A stretch of DNA of 64,000 nt from Comamonas badia DSM 17552 (GTDB lineage: Bacteria > Pseudomonadota > Gammaproteobacteria > Burkholderiales > Burkholderiaceae_C), in assembly GCF_000484635.1 (NCBI RefSeq), contig NZ_AXVM01000007.1, positions 87,423 through 151,422 of the forward strand, given 5' to 3'. The notes below the pieces were generated by a model. It saw nothing but the letters and a program-made list of their open reading frames with translations, was not told the origin of the DNA and did not search any database. The translations under genes and the position numbers were made by a program. How positions within the stretch are numbered: the stretch's first letter is position 1; each line of letters begins with the position of its first letter. This document shows, piece after piece, positions 41,594-51,847 of the stretch.

Positions 41594-42367
41594 ATGCGCA
41601 TTCTTCTGAGCAATGACGACGGCTACCAGGCGCCAGGCTTGGCGGCCCTGCATGCGGTGCTGGCGCCCATCGCCGATGTGCAGGTGATTGCACCGGAGCA
41701 CAACAACAGCGCCAAATCCAATGCGCTCACGCTCAATGCGCCGCTGTACGTGCATACCGCGCACAATGGCTTTCGCTACGTCAATGGGACGCCGGCGGAT
41801 TGCGTGCACATTGCGCTGACCGGCTTGCTGGAGCAGCGTCCCGATCTCGTGATTTCGGGCATCAACAACGGTGCCAACATGGGGGATGACACGCTGTATT
41901 CGGGCACTGTGGGCGCGGCCATGGAAGGCTACCTGTTCGGCATTCCTGCGCTGGCGGTGTCGCAGGTGGACAAAGGCTGGCTTGAGCTTGATGCCGCTGC
42001 ACAGACGGTGCGCAACCTGGTGGCGCGGATGCAGCAGCAGCATCTGGTCGGCAGCTTGCCGTGGCTGCTGAACATGAACATTCCCAATCTGCCGCTAGCT
42101 GCGTTGCGGCCACCCAAGCTGTGCCGCCTGGGGCGTCGCCATGCCGCGCAGGGCGCAATACGGCAGGAAAATCCGCGTGGTGAAACCATGTACTGGATAG
42201 GTGCGGCGGGCCATGCGAAGGACGCCGGCGAAGGGACGGACTTTCATGCCACCGCGCAGGGACATGTATCGATCACGCCGCTGCAGGTGGATATGACGGA
42301 CCACCAGCATCTGGGCTACTGGGCGCAGACCATGGCGCGGTTGGCCGCTGCAGGCGGGCAGGCATGA
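41594..42367 (+). CDS. surE: 5'/3'-nucleotidase SurE
   Basis: A 257-residue phosphatase starting [19 protein letters not shown], with the metal Asp-Asp pair, and [37 protein letters not shown] and ALAVSQ following. SurE releases phosphate from nucleoside monophosphates in stationary phase. It overlaps pcm by four bases (ATGA). The gene opens the surE-pcm-nlpD cluster. Confidence 0.96.
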   Translation: MRILLSNDDGYQAPGLAALHAVLAPIADVQVIAPEHNNSAKSNALTLNAPLYVHTAHNGFRYVNGTPADCVHIALTGLLEQRPDLVISGINNGANMGDDTLYSGTVGAAMEGYLFGIPALAVSQVDKGWLELDAAAQTVRNLVARMQQQHLVGSLPWLLNMNIPNLPLAALRPPKLCRLGRRHAAQGAIRQENPRGETMYWIGAAGHAKDAGEGTDFHATAQGHVSITPLQVDMTDHQHLGYWAQTMARLAAAGGQA

Positions 42368-43140
42368 CGGCCTCGCGCAAGCCAGGCTTTCCTGCCAGGC
42401 TGGGCGGGGCTCCCAAGCCCGCCGCCAGCCCGGCGGCGGGTGCCCGCGCAGCTGCTGGGCCAGCGGCCTTGGCGCAAGGGTTGGGCATGGATTCCGACGC
42501 TGTGCGCCAGCGCATGGTGCGGCGCCTGGCGCAAGCAGGTATTGGGCGTGCCGAGGTGCTCCAGTCCATGGGCAGCGTGCCGCGGCATCTGTTTGTCGAT
42601 ACGGCGCTGGCGGCGCAGGCGTATGAGGAGACCAGCCTGCCCATTGGCTGGGGTCAGACGATATCCAAGCCGGCGGTGGTGGCGCGCATGGTGGATCTTC
42701 TGCTGGGAGCGCCGGGCGCGCAAGCGCAAGGAAAGTTGGCGCGCGTGCTCGAAATCGGCACCGGTTGCGGCTACCAGGCGGCCGTGCTGGCCCAGCTCGT
42801 GCGCGAGGTGTACACGGTGGAGCGTTTGCGCGCGATGCATGAACGCGCGCGTGATCGCCTGCGCCCGCTGCGCCTGGCCAACGTGCATTTGATTTTGGGC
42901 GACGGCATGCTGGGCTACGCGCCTGGCGCGCCTTATGCCGGCATCATTGCGGCCGCGGGCGGCGAACAACTGCCCGATGCCTGGTGCGAACAGCTGGCCG
43001 TCGGCGGGCGATTGGTTGCGCCCGTCGTCGGCGCTGGAGGCGGTCAGGCGCTGATGGTGATTGACAGAACGGCGCAGGGTTTTGTGCAAAACGTTCTCGA
43101 GGCGGTGCACTTCGTCCCTCTAAAATCGGGCGTGGCGTAA
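42364..43140 (+). CDS. pcm: Protein-L-isoaspartate O-methyltransferase
   Basis: A 258-residue enzyme that methylates damaged isoaspartyl residues for repair. The first 45 residues are an Ala/Pro-rich extension. The SAM core follows: [45 protein letters not shown], and the later GGRLVAPV. Length is slightly above the E. coli form because of the N-terminal extension. Confidence 0.96.
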   Translation: MTASRKPGFPARLGGAPKPAASPAAGARAAAGPAALAQGLGMDSDAVRQRMVRRLAQAGIGRAEVLQSMGSVPRHLFVDTALAAQAYEETSLPIGWGQTISKPAVVARMVDLLLGAPGAQAQGKLARVLEIGTGCGYQAAVLAQLVREVYTVERLRAMHERARDRLRPLRLANVHLILGDGMLGYAPGAPYAGIIAAAGGEQLPDAWCEQLAVGGRLVAPVVGAGGGQALMVIDRTAQGFVQNVLEAVHFVPLKSGVA

Positions 43141-43162
43141 TCAACGAAGCGCAGGTTCGGGT

Positions 43163-44044
43163 ATGAGGCAAGCGATAGCGGTAGGGTTGTGGGCGGTAGT
43201 GCTGGGGGCGGCGCTGGTGTTGCCGGGGTGCAGCACCTCCGTTAACCAGGCGCCGGTCGAAAGCCGTGGCACCGCTGCCGCTGGCGCCGCGGATCCGTCC
43301 CGGGCCGCGGCCGTGGCAGCACCCGCGACAGCGCCGCTGCCAGGGGCGGAAAACGCCGGCAAGCCGGGCTACTACACCGTCAAGCCGGGAGACACGCTGA
43401 TCCGCATCGGGCTGGACCATGGGCAAGCCTGGAAGGACATCGCCCGGTGGAACCAGCTGGACAACCCCAACGTCATTGAAGTGGGGCAGGTGTTGCGCGT
43501 GGCGCCGCCCGATAGTGCGGCCGCGGCAGCTGCAGTGGCCGCTGACAAGGGTGTGGTGACGCGCCCGGTGGCCAGCGGCGGCCCGGCCAGCCCTGCCGCG
43601 GCACCGGCAGCCGCTGGCGCGGCCAATCCTCCTGCTGCGGCCTCTACTGCCTCTGCGGCGCCGATCGCGCCTGGCGGGACGATTGCCTTTGCCTGGCCTG
43701 CGTCGGGTGCTGTACTGGCCGGATTTGACGAGGCGCGCAACAAGGGCGTGGATATCGGCGGCAAGGCTGGCGACCCGGTACAGGCGGCGGCCGATGGACG
43801 GGTGGTCTATGCCGGTGCCGGTCTGCGCGGCTACGGCAATCTCATCATCCTGCAGCACAACAAGACTTTTCTCACGGCCTACGCGCACAACCAGAAACTG
43901 CTGGTCAAGGAAGATCAGACGGTGCAGCGCGGCCAGAAGATTGCTGAAATGGGCAGCTCGGACGCCGACCGGGTCAAGCTGCATTTCGAGATCCGCCGCG
44001 AAGGCAAGCCGGTGGACCCGTTGAAATACCTGCCTGCACGGTGA
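43163..44044 (+). CDS. nlpD: LysM/M23 peptidoglycan hydrolase-activator lipoprotein (NlpD-like)
   Basis: A 293-residue protein. Lipobox LPGCST near residue 20; LysM domain at about 70-115 (YYTVKPGDTLIRIGLDHGQ, NPNVIEVGQVLRV); Pro/Ala-rich linker; M23 domain at about 180-293 with GVDIGGKAGDPVQAAADGRV and HFEIRREGKPVDPL. The zinc His set of active M23 enzymes looks incomplete (no HxH in the last strand: KLHFEIR), consistent with NlpD being an amidase activator. The TGA is coupled to the rluD GTG. Confidence 0.9.
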   Translation: MRQAIAVGLWAVVLGAALVLPGCSTSVNQAPVESRGTAAAGAADPSRAAAVAAPATAPLPGAENAGKPGYYTVKPGDTLIRIGLDHGQAWKDIARWNQLDNPNVIEVGQVLRVAPPDSAAAAAAVAADKGVVTRPVASGGPASPAAAPAAAGAANPPAAASTASAAPIAPGGTIAFAWPASGAVLAGFDEARNKGVDIGGKAGDPVQAAADGRVVYAGAGLRGYGNLIILQHNKTFLTAYAHNQKLLVKEDQTVQRGQKIAEMGSSDADRVKLHFEIRREGKPVDPLKYLPAR

Positions 44045-45039
44045 AGTCAGCGGCCCTATTGGAAGAGGATGCCGGTGATTTTCAGCCGCCTGATGGCCTG
44101 GCTGAATGGGAGCAGCGCCGCGCCGCAGTGTCCGCTGAAGTGCACGGCTGGCGCCTGGACAAGGCGCTGGCGCATCTGGTGCCGGAATTTTCCCGCAGTT
44201 ACCTGCAGCAACTGCTTGAGCAAGGTGCCATAGCACTCAACGGTGCATTGAACGTCAAACCGGCGCACAAGGTCAGCGTTGGCGATGTGCTGCTGGTGCA
44301 GATGCGCCCGACCGAGCAAAGCCAGGCGTTTCGTCCGGAAGCGATGGCGTTGGACATCGTGCACGAGGACGAACATATTCTGGTGGTGAACAAGCCCGTC
44401 GGGCTGGTGGTGCATCCTGCTGCCGGGCATTGGAGCGGCACGCTGCTCAATGGGTTGCTCGGGCGTGACGCGGCGGCCGCGCAACTGCCGCGTGCCGGTA
44501 TCGTGCATCGGCTGGACAAGGACACCAGCGGGCTCATGGTGGTGGCCCGCACCCGCATGGCAATGGACGCTCTGACACGCGCGATTGCGGCGCGCGAAGT
44601 GGGGCGCAAGTACCTGGCCCTTGCCTGGGGTCGCTGGGAGCCTGGCGCAATGCGCTGTATTGACGCCCCCATCGGGCGCGATCCGCGCAACCGGCTGCGC
44701 ATGGCGGTCGTCGATCTTGCCTTGCATGCCGGCAAGAGCGCACGCACGGATGTCCAGGCCCTGGCCAGCGACGGACGCGCCACGCTGCTGCGCTGCACGT
44801 TGCACACGGGCCGTACGCACCAGATCAGGGTGCACCTTGCGTCCATTGGTCATCCCCTGGTGGGCGATGCGCTGTATGGCGGCGCCGCGGCGGGTGGATT
44901 GCAGAGGCAGGCCCTGCATGCCTATTCGCTGGCGCTTGCCCATCCGGCCACGGGAGCGTTGATGGCGTGGCGATCACCGCTGTCGCAGGATATGTCTGAC
45001 GCACTCGGCCAGTGGGGCATGCACTACAATGACTCGTAG
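44041..45039 (+). CDS. rluD: 23S rRNA pseudouridine synthase RluD
   Basis: A 332-residue enzyme with a GTG start overlapping the nlpD stop (GTGA). An S4 domain spans about 35-90 (WRLDKALAHLVPEFSRSYLQ, VKPAHKVSVGDVL), then the synthase domain with catalytic Asp in GIVHRLDKDTSGLMVVARTR (about 155). It makes pseudouridines 1911, 1915 and 1917 in helix 69 of 23S rRNA. It directly follows nlpD, where rpoS stands in many other Proteobacteria. Confidence 0.95.
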   Translation: MKSAALLEEDAGDFQPPDGLAEWEQRRAAVSAEVHGWRLDKALAHLVPEFSRSYLQQLLEQGAIALNGALNVKPAHKVSVGDVLLVQMRPTEQSQAFRPEAMALDIVHEDEHILVVNKPVGLVVHPAAGHWSGTLLNGLLGRDAAAAQLPRAGIVHRLDKDTSGLMVVARTRMAMDALTRAIAAREVGRKYLALAWGRWEPGAMRCIDAPIGRDPRNRLRMAVVDLALHAGKSARTDVQALASDGRATLLRCTLHTGRTHQIRVHLASIGHPLVGDALYGGAAAGGLQRQALHAYSLALAHPATGALMAWRSPLSQDMSDALGQWGMHYNDS

Positions 45040-45200
45040 ATAGTGGCTGCCGCTTCTTCTGGCGGCAGTGGCACGAGGGCGCAGCGGCACGCTGCCATCA
45101 GCGCTTCATGCGGCTTCTGAATGAAGCCACGCCCCATCCAATTGCAACGGTTTGACAGGCCTCGCCGCCAACGCGGCGGACCGGTCGCACATGCCAGACC
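45040..45200 (+). other. Structured intergenic region before scpB
   Basis: No gene is visible. Three hairpins lie in a row: CTGCCGC/GCGGCAG near 45053, GGCTTC-TGAAT-GAAGCC near 45112, and CGCCGC-CAAC-GCGGCG near 45166. None has a clear T run. They could be terminators for rluD, a leader of scpB, or both. Confidence 0.4.
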
Positions 45201-45851
45201 ATGAATACGGTAGATGCCAGAAAGGTGCTGGAGACCGCGCTGATCTGCGCGGCGCAGCCGCTCGCGCTGCGCGAGCTGCGTGCGCTGTTCGATGATGCGC
45301 TGGGTGCCGACACCGTGAAGCTGTTGCTTTTGCAGTTGCAGGACGAATGGAGCCAGCGTGGCGTGGAGTTGGCGCAGGTGGCTTCTGGCTGGCGTTTTCA
45401 GAGCCGTCCGGAAATGCGCCCCTACCTGGATCGCATGGTGCCGGAAAAGCCGGTGCGCTACAGCCGGGCGGTACTGGAGACGCTGGCCATCATTGCGCAC
45501 CGCCAGCCGGTGACGCGCGGTGACATCGAGGACATACGCGGCGTCACGGTCAACAGCCAGATTTTGAAACAACTCGAAGACCGAGGCTGGATAGAGGTAG
45601 TGGGCCATAGGGAAACGGTGGGGCGCCCGACCCTGTTTGCGACGACGCGACAGTTTCTTGACGATCTGGGACTGGCTTCACTGGCAGGCCTGCCGCCTTT
45701 GCAGGACGGCGCGCCCGGTCAGGCGCGCGATGACGGGGATCCGCATGGGCCGATGGTCCAGGCGGCATTGCCGCTGCCGGAGCAGGATGTGCACGGCGTT
45801 GAAACGGGGTGCGAACCCGCGGGAAGTGACGATGAACGAAGAACCGATTGA
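45201..45851 (+). CDS. scpB: Segregation and condensation protein ScpB
   Basis: A 216-residue condensin accessory subunit. Winged-helix core: [80 protein letters not shown] and [15 protein letters not shown], all highly conserved. The C-terminal 35 residues are acidic and not conserved. The stop lies 20 bases inside rluB, so the two are co-translated. scpA is not in this window. Confidence 0.94.
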   Translation: MNTVDARKVLETALICAAQPLALRELRALFDDALGADTVKLLLLQLQDEWSQRGVELAQVASGWRFQSRPEMRPYLDRMVPEKPVRYSRAVLETLAIIAHRQPVTRGDIEDIRGVTVNSQILKQLEDRGWIEVVGHRETVGRPTLFATTRQFLDDLGLASLAGLPPLQDGAPGQARDDGDPHGPMVQAALPLPEQDVHGVETGCEPAGSDDERRTD

Positions 45852-46818
45852 AGTGCCGGACGAGCCGGCAACGCCGGCGGCAGACCCCGGGCAGAAGCCG
45901 CGGCCGGCCTCTGATCCGGGCAATCGTGGACCGCGCAGGCGCGGCATGCGCAGGCTCGCGGAGGATGGCTCGCCACGCCCGCGCGCCGAGCGGCCGCCGC
46001 GTGAACAGGTCTACGCGTTCGCCGATGTCGTTGCCGGTCGGCTCGACGAAGACGAGAACAATGCCGAGCTGGCGCCGCCCAAGCGCGTGCTGCAGCCGCT
46101 GCCCGAAACGCCCAAGCTGCACAAGGTACTGGCACAGGCCGGGATGGGCTCGCGCCTGGAGATGGAGCAACTGATCCTGGAGGGACGCATATCGGTCAAC
46201 AACGAGCCCGCGCACATTGGGCAGCGGGTCCAGTTCGGCGACCAGGTCAAGGTCAATGGCAAGCCCATCCGCTTTCGCATCGAACCGCCCGCTCCGCGCG
46301 TGCTGGCCTACCACAAGCCCGCTGGCGAAGTGGTGACGATGGACGATCCGGAAAATCGTCCGACGGTGTTCCGCAAGCTGCCGCGACTGCCCCAGGGCAA
46401 GTGGCAATCGGTGGGACGGCTGGATTTGAATACCGAAGGCTTGCTGCTGTTCACCAGCTCCGGTGATCTGGCCAACCGCCTCATGCACCCGCGATTCGGC
46501 ATGGAGCGCGAATATGCGGTACGGGTGCTGGGCGCCCTGAGCAACGAGGAAAAACAGCAACTGCTCGATGGCGTCACGCTCGATGATGGCGTGGCGGCGT
46601 TTGGCACCATCGAGGATGGCGGAGGCGAAGGCGCCAACTGCTGGTATCGCGTCACGATCGCGGAAGGGCGCAATCGGGAGGTCCGCCGCATGATAGAGGC
46701 CGTCGGTCATGCCGTAAGCCGCCTGATCCGCATCCGCTACGGAGCGATGGTGCTGCCGCGCGGGCTCAAGCGCGGCACCTGGATATGGAACTGGACGAGC
46801 GCGACATCCGCGCGCTGA
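45832..46818 (+). CDS. rluB: 23S rRNA pseudouridine synthase RluB, frameshifted near the C-terminus
   Basis: A 328-residue protein from ATG 45832. An acidic N-terminal extension (1-90) is followed by an S4 domain ([20 protein letters not shown]) and a complete RsuA-type domain with catalytic Asp in [14 protein letters not shown] and the [15 protein letters not shown] motif. After KRGTW the frame ends in [11 protein letters not shown]. The frame two bases over continues as [20 protein letters not shown] and on to a stop at 47063, a normal Gly/Arg-rich RluB tail. ATAT at 46783-46786 in place of AT explains the shift. Catalytic domain is intact. Confidence 0.88.
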   Translation: MNEEPIEVPDEPATPAADPGQKPRPASDPGNRGPRRRGMRRLAEDGSPRPRAERPPREQVYAFADVVAGRLDEDENNAELAPPKRVLQPLPETPKLHKVLAQAGMGSRLEMEQLILEGRISVNNEPAHIGQRVQFGDQVKVNGKPIRFRIEPPAPRVLAYHKPAGEVVTMDDPENRPTVFRKLPRLPQGKWQSVGRLDLNTEGLLLFTSSGDLANRLMHPRFGMEREYAVRVLGALSNEEKQQLLDGVTLDDGVAAFGTIEDGGGEGANCWYRVTIAEGRNREVRRMIEAVGHAVSRLIRIRYGAMVLPRGLKRGTWIWNWTSATSAR

Positions 46819-47063
46819 CGCAGGCGGCGGGCATGCCGCAGGGCGCTGCAGGGCGCGGTGACCGCAAACCCGGCGGCAGTCAGAACGGCGGCCGGCGAGG
46901 TGCAGGCAAGGCGCAGGGGGCTGGCCGTGAGGGCCGCGCGGGCGGTGCTGCCCAGCCGGATCCGATGAAAACCTCGGTGGGCTACATCGGTGCCGACAGT
47001 TTTGCGCGTCAGCGCCGTGAACGGCAAAACCCCGGACCACGCCGATCTGGCCGCCGCTTCTGA
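46785..47063 (+). pseudogene. Orphaned C-terminal tail of RluB in the shifted frame
   Basis: The frame from 46785 encodes [20 protein letters not shown], a Gly/Arg/Ala-rich stretch and ends at 47063. It is the expected continuation of RluB after KRGTW (normally LKRGTWMELD…) and has no start of its own. It is thus the displaced tail of the frameshifted gene rather than a separate gene. Confidence 0.8.
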
Positions 47064-47137
47064 AGGAACATCGTAAAATCAACGGCTTTGCGCATTGCGC
47101 GAAACCACACTTTCATCGCACTCAGGAATACATAGCC

Positions 47138-47563
47138 ATGGCCATTGAACGCACTCTCTCCATCATCAAACCGGATGCCGTTGCCAAGAACGTGATTGGC
47201 CAGATCTATGCCCGTTTTGAAGCGGCAGGCCTCAAAGTGGCCGCCGCTCGCATGATCCATCTCTCGCGCGCGCAGGCCGAGCAGTTCTATGCGGTGCACA
47301 GGGAGCGTCCGTTTTTCAAGGATCTGGTGGATTTCATGATTTCAGGTCCAGTCATGGTGCAGGTGCTCGAAGGCGAAAACGCCATCCTCAAGAACCGCGA
47401 ACTCATGGGCGCGACCGACCCGAAAAAGGCTGCGGCCGGCACCATTCGCGCGGATTTCGCCGACAGCATCGATGCCAACGCGGTGCACGGCTCTGACGCG
47501 GCCGAGACAGCCGCCGTGGAAGTGGCGTTCTTCTTCCCCGGCTGGTCCGTCTACGCGCGCTGA
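47138..47563 (+). CDS. ndk: Nucleoside diphosphate kinase
   Basis: A 141-residue enzyme that phosphorylates NDPs to NTPs. [20 protein letters not shown] at the start, and the catalytic His in [12 protein letters not shown] near residue 117, plus [17 protein letters not shown]. Normal length. It begins 75 bases after the shifted rluB tail ends, and 47 bases before rlmN. Confidence 0.97.
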   Translation: MAIERTLSIIKPDAVAKNVIGQIYARFEAAGLKVAAARMIHLSRAQAEQFYAVHRERPFFKDLVDFMISGPVMVQVLEGENAILKNRELMGATDPKKAAAGTIRADFADSIDANAVHGSDAAETAAVEVAFFFPGWSVYAR

Positions 47564-47609
47564 ACGCTGCGCCTCTGCCCCCGCCCCGGGGGACGGCGCG
47601 GGTGAAACC

Positions 47610-48728
47610 ATGCTGACCAATCTCCTTGATCTCGACAGGGATGCGCTCGTGGCGTTTTGCGGCGGGTTGGGGGAAAAGCCGTTTCGTGCAACGCAGCTGT
47701 TTCGCTGGATCCATCAGCGTGGTGTGCGGGATTTCGACCAGATGACCGATCTGGCGAAATCCTTGCGCGAAAAGCTCAAGGATTGCGCCTACGTCGTTGC
47801 ACCGCCGGTGGCAAAAGAGCATGTCTCTGCCGACGGCACCGTCAAGTGGCTGTTTGATGTCGGCCGCGGCAATGCCATAGAGACCGTGTTCATCCCCGAG
47901 GATGACCGGGGCACGCTGTGTGTTTCGAGCCAGGCGGGCTGCGCGGTTGGCTGCCGCTTCTGCTCCACCGGCCACCAGGGCTTCAGCCGCCATTTGACGG
48001 CCGGCGAGATCGTCGGACAACTCTGGTGGGCCGAGCATGCGCTGCGCAAGCGCCTGGGGGCGCGGGAGAGGGTGATTACGAACGTGGTGTTCATGGGTAT
48101 GGGCGAACCCATGCACAACTACCCGGCGCTCGTGCCGGCGTTGCGCACCATGCTGGATGACCATGCCTATGGTCTGTCGCGTCGGCGGGTGACGGTGTCC
48201 ACATCGGGGGTCGTTCCGATGATTGACAGGCTGGCGCAGGATTGCCCGGTGGCGCTGGCGATCTCGCTGCACGCGCCTGGCGATGCGCTGCGTGACACCT
48301 TGGTGCCGCTCAACCGCAAATACCCGCTGGCAGAGCTGATGGGTGCTGCCAGGCGGTATCTGGAGGCCGCGCCGCGCGATTTCATCACCTTTGAATACTG
48401 CATGCTCGATGGCGTGAACGACCAGCCCGAGCACGCTCGGCAGTTGATTGACCTTGTGAATGACAAGCGCTGGGCGGGGCTGTCCTGCAAGCTCAACCTG
48501 ATACCGTTCAATCCGTTTCCGCAGTCCGGTCTGCGGCGCTCGCCCGATGCGGCCATCGCCGTATTTGCCAAGGTGCTGCTGGATGCAGGTATCGTCACCA
48601 CCGTGCGCAAGACGCGTGGCGACGATATCGATGCGGCCTGCGGCCAGCTGGCCGGCGAGGTGCAGGATCGCACCCGTGTGGACGAGCGCATGGCCAAGCT
48701 GCGCGTGAGTGCGCCACAGGCCACGTGA
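47610..48728 (+). CDS. rlmN: Dual-specificity RNA methyltransferase RlmN
   Basis: A 372-residue radical-SAM enzyme methylating A2503 of 23S rRNA and A37 of some tRNAs. Cluster motif C-x3-C-x2-C as CAVGCRFC (about 112-119), GMGEPMHNY (about 172), and the late Cys-rich region LNLIPFNPF. Start [20 protein letters not shown]. It overlaps pilW by four bases (ATGA). The order rlmN-pilW-rodZ-ispG-hisS is widely conserved. Confidence 0.96.
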   Translation: MLTNLLDLDRDALVAFCGGLGEKPFRATQLFRWIHQRGVRDFDQMTDLAKSLREKLKDCAYVVAPPVAKEHVSADGTVKWLFDVGRGNAIETVFIPEDDRGTLCVSSQAGCAVGCRFCSTGHQGFSRHLTAGEIVGQLWWAEHALRKRLGARERVITNVVFMGMGEPMHNYPALVPALRTMLDDHAYGLSRRRVTVSTSGVVPMIDRLAQDCPVALAISLHAPGDALRDTLVPLNRKYPLAELMGAARRYLEAAPRDFITFEYCMLDGVNDQPEHARQLIDLVNDKRWAGLSCKLNLIPFNPFPQSGLRRSPDAAIAVFAKVLLDAGIVTTVRKTRGDDIDAACGQLAGEVQDRTRVDERMAKLRVSAPQAT

Positions 48729-49579
48729 TGAATGGGCGAGTCGTGACGAAAGGGGTGGGCATGGGGTGGAGCCATTGGTTGAGAGATCGGTCGCCCGGAT
48801 GGCTGGCGGCGCTGTTGCTGGGCACGGCATTGCTTGTTTTGCAAGGCTGCGCTCACCAGCCACCGCCGGACGATGCCCAGACAGCGGTCGGCTCAGCCAA
48901 CCCGGATGCACGCAAGCGTGCGCATATCCGGCTGGAGCTGGCGGCCAACTATCTGCAACTGGGCAAGACCGATGTGGCGCTGGAAGAAACGCGCCAGGCG
49001 CTGGCGGCAGACCCCGGCTATGCCGATGCCTACCACATGCGCGGCCTGGTCTATATGTCCATGCAGGACTGGACCAGGGCGCAGGCCAGCTTGCAGCGTG
49101 CGCGCGAACTCAAGCCCAATGATGCGGACATCCTGCACAACTTGGGCTGGCTGCAATGCCAGCAGCAGCACTGGGACGAGGCCGACGCATTGTTCAGGCA
49201 GGCGTTGGCCACTCCCGGCTATGCATCCAGAATCAAGACGCAAACAGCCCAGGGCATATGCTATGAACGCGCCGGGCACTTGAAGCTGGCGGAGCAGGCG
49301 CTGCTGCAGGCTTATGAGTTCGATGCGCGCAGCCCTGTCGTGGGCTACCACTTGGCGTCGGTGACGTTTGCCCAGGGTGATGCCCAGCGGGCGCAGTTCT
49401 ACATCCGGCGTGTCAACAACGGCGAGTTTTCCGATGCGGCTTCCCTGTGGCTGGGCATCAGGGTGGAGCGTGCGCTCAAGGATGGTCAGGCGATGAGCCA
49501 GCTGGGAGAACAGCTGCACAGGCGCTACCCCGAATCCAAAGAGGCCTTGGCCTTGAGCCGGGGGGCGTTTGATGAGTGA
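48725..49579 (+). CDS. pilW: Type IV pilus biogenesis/stability lipoprotein PilW/PilF
   Basis: A 284-residue TPR lipoprotein. Lipobox VLQGC at about residue 41; six TPR repeats follow ([60 protein letters not shown] and so on). The protein assembles or stabilises the secretin PilQ in the outer membrane. Starts at 48725 and 48761 are both possible; the first is used for overlap with rlmN. It overlaps rodZ by eight bases. Confidence 0.9.
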   Translation: MMNGRVVTKGVGMGWSHWLRDRSPGWLAALLLGTALLVLQGCAHQPPPDDAQTAVGSANPDARKRAHIRLELAANYLQLGKTDVALEETRQALAADPGYADAYHMRGLVYMSMQDWTRAQASLQRARELKPNDADILHNLGWLQCQQQHWDEADALFRQALATPGYASRIKTQTAQGICYERAGHLKLAEQALLQAYEFDARSPVVGYHLASVTFAQGDAQRAQFYIRRVNNGEFSDAASLWLGIRVERALKDGQAMSQLGEQLHRRYPESKEALALSRGAFDE

Positions 49580-50483
49580 CGCGGCCAGTACTGCGCCGCA
49601 GGAGTCGGCGCTGGTCAGTGGTGCGGCGCCTGAGGCCATGACGGCCGGCAGGCTGATCGCGGCTCGGCGTGCACAGGCGGGCATTCACCTGGCGGCGGTT
49701 GCCGCGACCCTGAAGGTGCCGATGCACAAGCTGGAAGCACTGGAGGCCGATCGCTACGACGCATTTCCGGATACGGTGTTCCTGCGTGCGCTGGCATCGA
49801 GTGTGTGCCGGGTGCTCAAGAGCGATCCGGCGCCGGTGCTGGCCCTGCTGCCGCGCAACCCGCCCGCGGCGCTCGAAAGCAGGCCCGATTTGAATGCCCG
49901 TTTCAAAGAGAGCGGCGGAACCGGAGGCGGGGGCGGTACCAGCAGGCTGCCGATGTCCCGCGCCATGGCGTTCACGGTGATCGCCTTGCTGGCGGCAGCA
50001 TTGGTGCTGGCGTTTTTGCCGCGCGATGGCGCGGAGGTGGCGCAGCCTGAAGCAGGCTCGACAGAACCGTTGCAGCTGCCCGAGGCGTCTGTGGCCGCCG
50101 TGCCAGCCATTGCTTCCACGGCGGCCCCTGAGGAGCAGGAGACGCCGGCGCCAAGGGATGCGCCCGCCCCAGCCGCAACTTCGGATGATGCCGCGGGGAC
50201 GCAATCGGCGGCAACGCCAGCGGATGCACCGGCCAGCCCTGCGCCGGACGAACCGCTGGTCATTCAGGCGCGCGAGCAGACTTGGGTGCAGATCCGCGAT
50301 GCCTCGGGCACCATCTTGCTGGAAAAGACCCTGCGGAAAGGCGACAGGTTCGCTGCGCAAGGATCTGGCCCGTGGTCTGTGGTCATCGGCCGCGCGGACG
50401 CAGCCGATGTCGTGGTGCGCGGGCAGGTTATGGATTTGATGGGCATCGCACGCAGCAATGTGGCGCGGTTCGAGGTGAAGTGA
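49572..50483 (+). CDS. rodZ: RodZ-like cytoskeletal/HTH membrane protein
   Basis: A 303-residue protein starting at ATG 49572. The cytoplasmic HTH is at about 25-75 (AGRLIAARRAQAGIHLAAVA, MHKLEALEADRYDAFPD), a transmembrane segment at about 133-152 (MAFTVIALLAAALVLAFLP), a long Pro/Ala-rich periplasmic linker, and the RodZ C-terminal DUF4115-type domain (ALVIQAREQTWVQIRDASGT-like, about 232-303). RodZ links MreB filaments to cell-shape synthesis. Standard order between pilW and ispG. Confidence 0.9.
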   Translation: MSDAASTAPQESALVSGAAPEAMTAGRLIAARRAQAGIHLAAVAATLKVPMHKLEALEADRYDAFPDTVFLRALASSVCRVLKSDPAPVLALLPRNPPAALESRPDLNARFKESGGTGGGGGTSRLPMSRAMAFTVIALLAAALVLAFLPRDGAEVAQPEAGSTEPLQLPEASVAAVPAIASTAAPEEQETPAPRDAPAPAATSDDAAGTQSAATPADAPASPAPDEPLVIQAREQTWVQIRDASGTILLEKTLRKGDRFAAQGSGPWSVVIGRADAADVVVRGQVMDLMGIARSNVARFEVK

Positions 50484-51770
50484 ATGTCGATGGCTGATGG
50501 AAGTACGCCGATTGCACTGGTGGCGCCGGCACAGCGCCGCTCTCGCCAGGCACGCGTGGCGTGGGGCGATGCGGTGGTCACGGTGGGGGGCGGCGCACCG
50601 GTGCGCGTGCAGTCCATGACCAATACGGACACGGCGGACATCAAGGCCACGGTCATCCAGGTGCGTCAGCTGGCGCAGGCGGGGTCCGAGCTGGTGCGCA
50701 TCACGGTGAACACGCCCGAGGCCGCTGCGGCCGTGCCGCTGATCCGCGAGCGGCTGGACCAAATGGGCGAGTCGGTGCCGCTGGTGGGCGATTTCCATTA
50801 CAACGGGCACCGGCTGCTGACGGATTTCCCGGAATGCGCCCGCACGCTTTCCAAATACCGCATCAACCCCGGCAATGTCGGCAAGGGCGACAAGCACGAC
50901 AAGCAGTTTGCGCAAATGATCGAAGCGGCGCTGCACTGGGACAAGCCGGTGCGTATCGGCGTGAACTGGGGCAGTCTCGACCAGGAACTGCTGACCGGCC
51001 TGATGGATGAAAACGGTCTGCGTCCCGAGCCTTGGGATGCACGCCAGGTGATGTACGAAGCCTTGGTGCGCTCGGCGATTTCATCGGCCAGACGCGCCGA
51101 GGAACTCGGCATGCGGGGCGAACAGATCATCCTCTCGTGCAAGGTCAGCGGCGTGCAGGATTTGATTGCGGTCTATCGGGGTCTGGCGCAGCGCTGTGAT
51201 TACGCGCTGCACCTGGGCCTGACGGAGGCAGGCATGGGTGCCAAGGGCATCGTCGCTTCCACGGCGGCGATGGCGCAGCTGCTGCAGCAGGGTATCGGTG
51301 ACACCATCCGCGTCTCGCTCACGCCCAAACCGGGTGAATCGCGCACGCAGGAAGTCCTGGTGGCGACCGAAATTCTGCAATCGCTGGGCCTGCGGGCATT
51401 CGCGCCCAGCGTCACGGCCTGCCCGGGTTGCGGGCGCACCACCAGCACCACGTTCCAGGAGCTTGCCAAGCAGATCGACGACTACCTGCGCGCGCAGATG
51501 CCCATCTGGCGCTCGCAATACCCTGGTGTGGAGCAGCTGCGCGTGGCGGTCATGGGCTGCATCGTCAACGGCCCGGGAGAGAGCAAGCATGCGGATGTCG
51601 GCATCAGCCTGCCAGGCACGGGCGAGGCCCCGGTTGCCCCGGTGTATGTCGACGGAAAGAAGGCCACAACCCTGCGCGGCGACCACATTGCCAGTGCATT
51701 CCAGGAGCTGGTCGAAGGCTACGTGAGGCAGCGCTTCGGGCTGAAGGCTGGCGCTGCCGAAACCCCATAA
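50484..51770 (+). CDS. ispG: 4-hydroxy-3-methylbut-2-enyl diphosphate synthase (IspG)
   Basis: A 428-residue iron-sulfur enzyme of the MEP isoprenoid pathway. The first 45 residues are an extension; then [36 protein letters not shown], and the cluster ligands [12 protein letters not shown] (about 312) and [19 protein letters not shown] (about 355). Length and the insertion are normal for Betaproteobacteria. A palindromic repeat follows before hisS. Confidence 0.96.
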   Translation: MSMADGSTPIALVAPAQRRSRQARVAWGDAVVTVGGGAPVRVQSMTNTDTADIKATVIQVRQLAQAGSELVRITVNTPEAAAAVPLIRERLDQMGESVPLVGDFHYNGHRLLTDFPECARTLSKYRINPGNVGKGDKHDKQFAQMIEAALHWDKPVRIGVNWGSLDQELLTGLMDENGLRPEPWDARQVMYEALVRSAISSARRAEELGMRGEQIILSCKVSGVQDLIAVYRGLAQRCDYALHLGLTEAGMGAKGIVASTAAMAQLLQQGIGDTIRVSLTPKPGESRTQEVLVATEILQSLGLRAFAPSVTACPGCGRTTSTTFQELAKQIDDYLRAQMPIWRSQYPGVEQLRVAVMGCIVNGPGESKHADVGISLPGTGEAPVAPVYVDGKKATTLRGDHIASAFQELVEGYVRQRFGLKAGAAETP

Positions 51771-51776
51771 GTTTAC

Positions 51777-51830
51777 TATAAAAAATAGAGCTTCTAACGC
51801 TTGCCTGGCATGCGTTAGAGGCCTTTTGAA
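51777..51830. repeat. Intergenic palindromic repeat, copy G
   Basis: TCTAACGC (51793-51800) and GCGTTAGA (51812-51819) form an 8-bp perfect stem with an 11-base loop, flanked by AAAAATAGAGCT and GGCCTTTTG. It occupies the gap between the ispG stop and the hisS start. Confidence 0.75.
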
Positions 51831-51847
51831 TTGAATTTTTGACGCAC

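Noticed and set aside
45201..46818. A second frameshift between scpB and rluB.
   Set aside because: The two genes are separate, overlapping by 20 bases, with complete domains on both sides.
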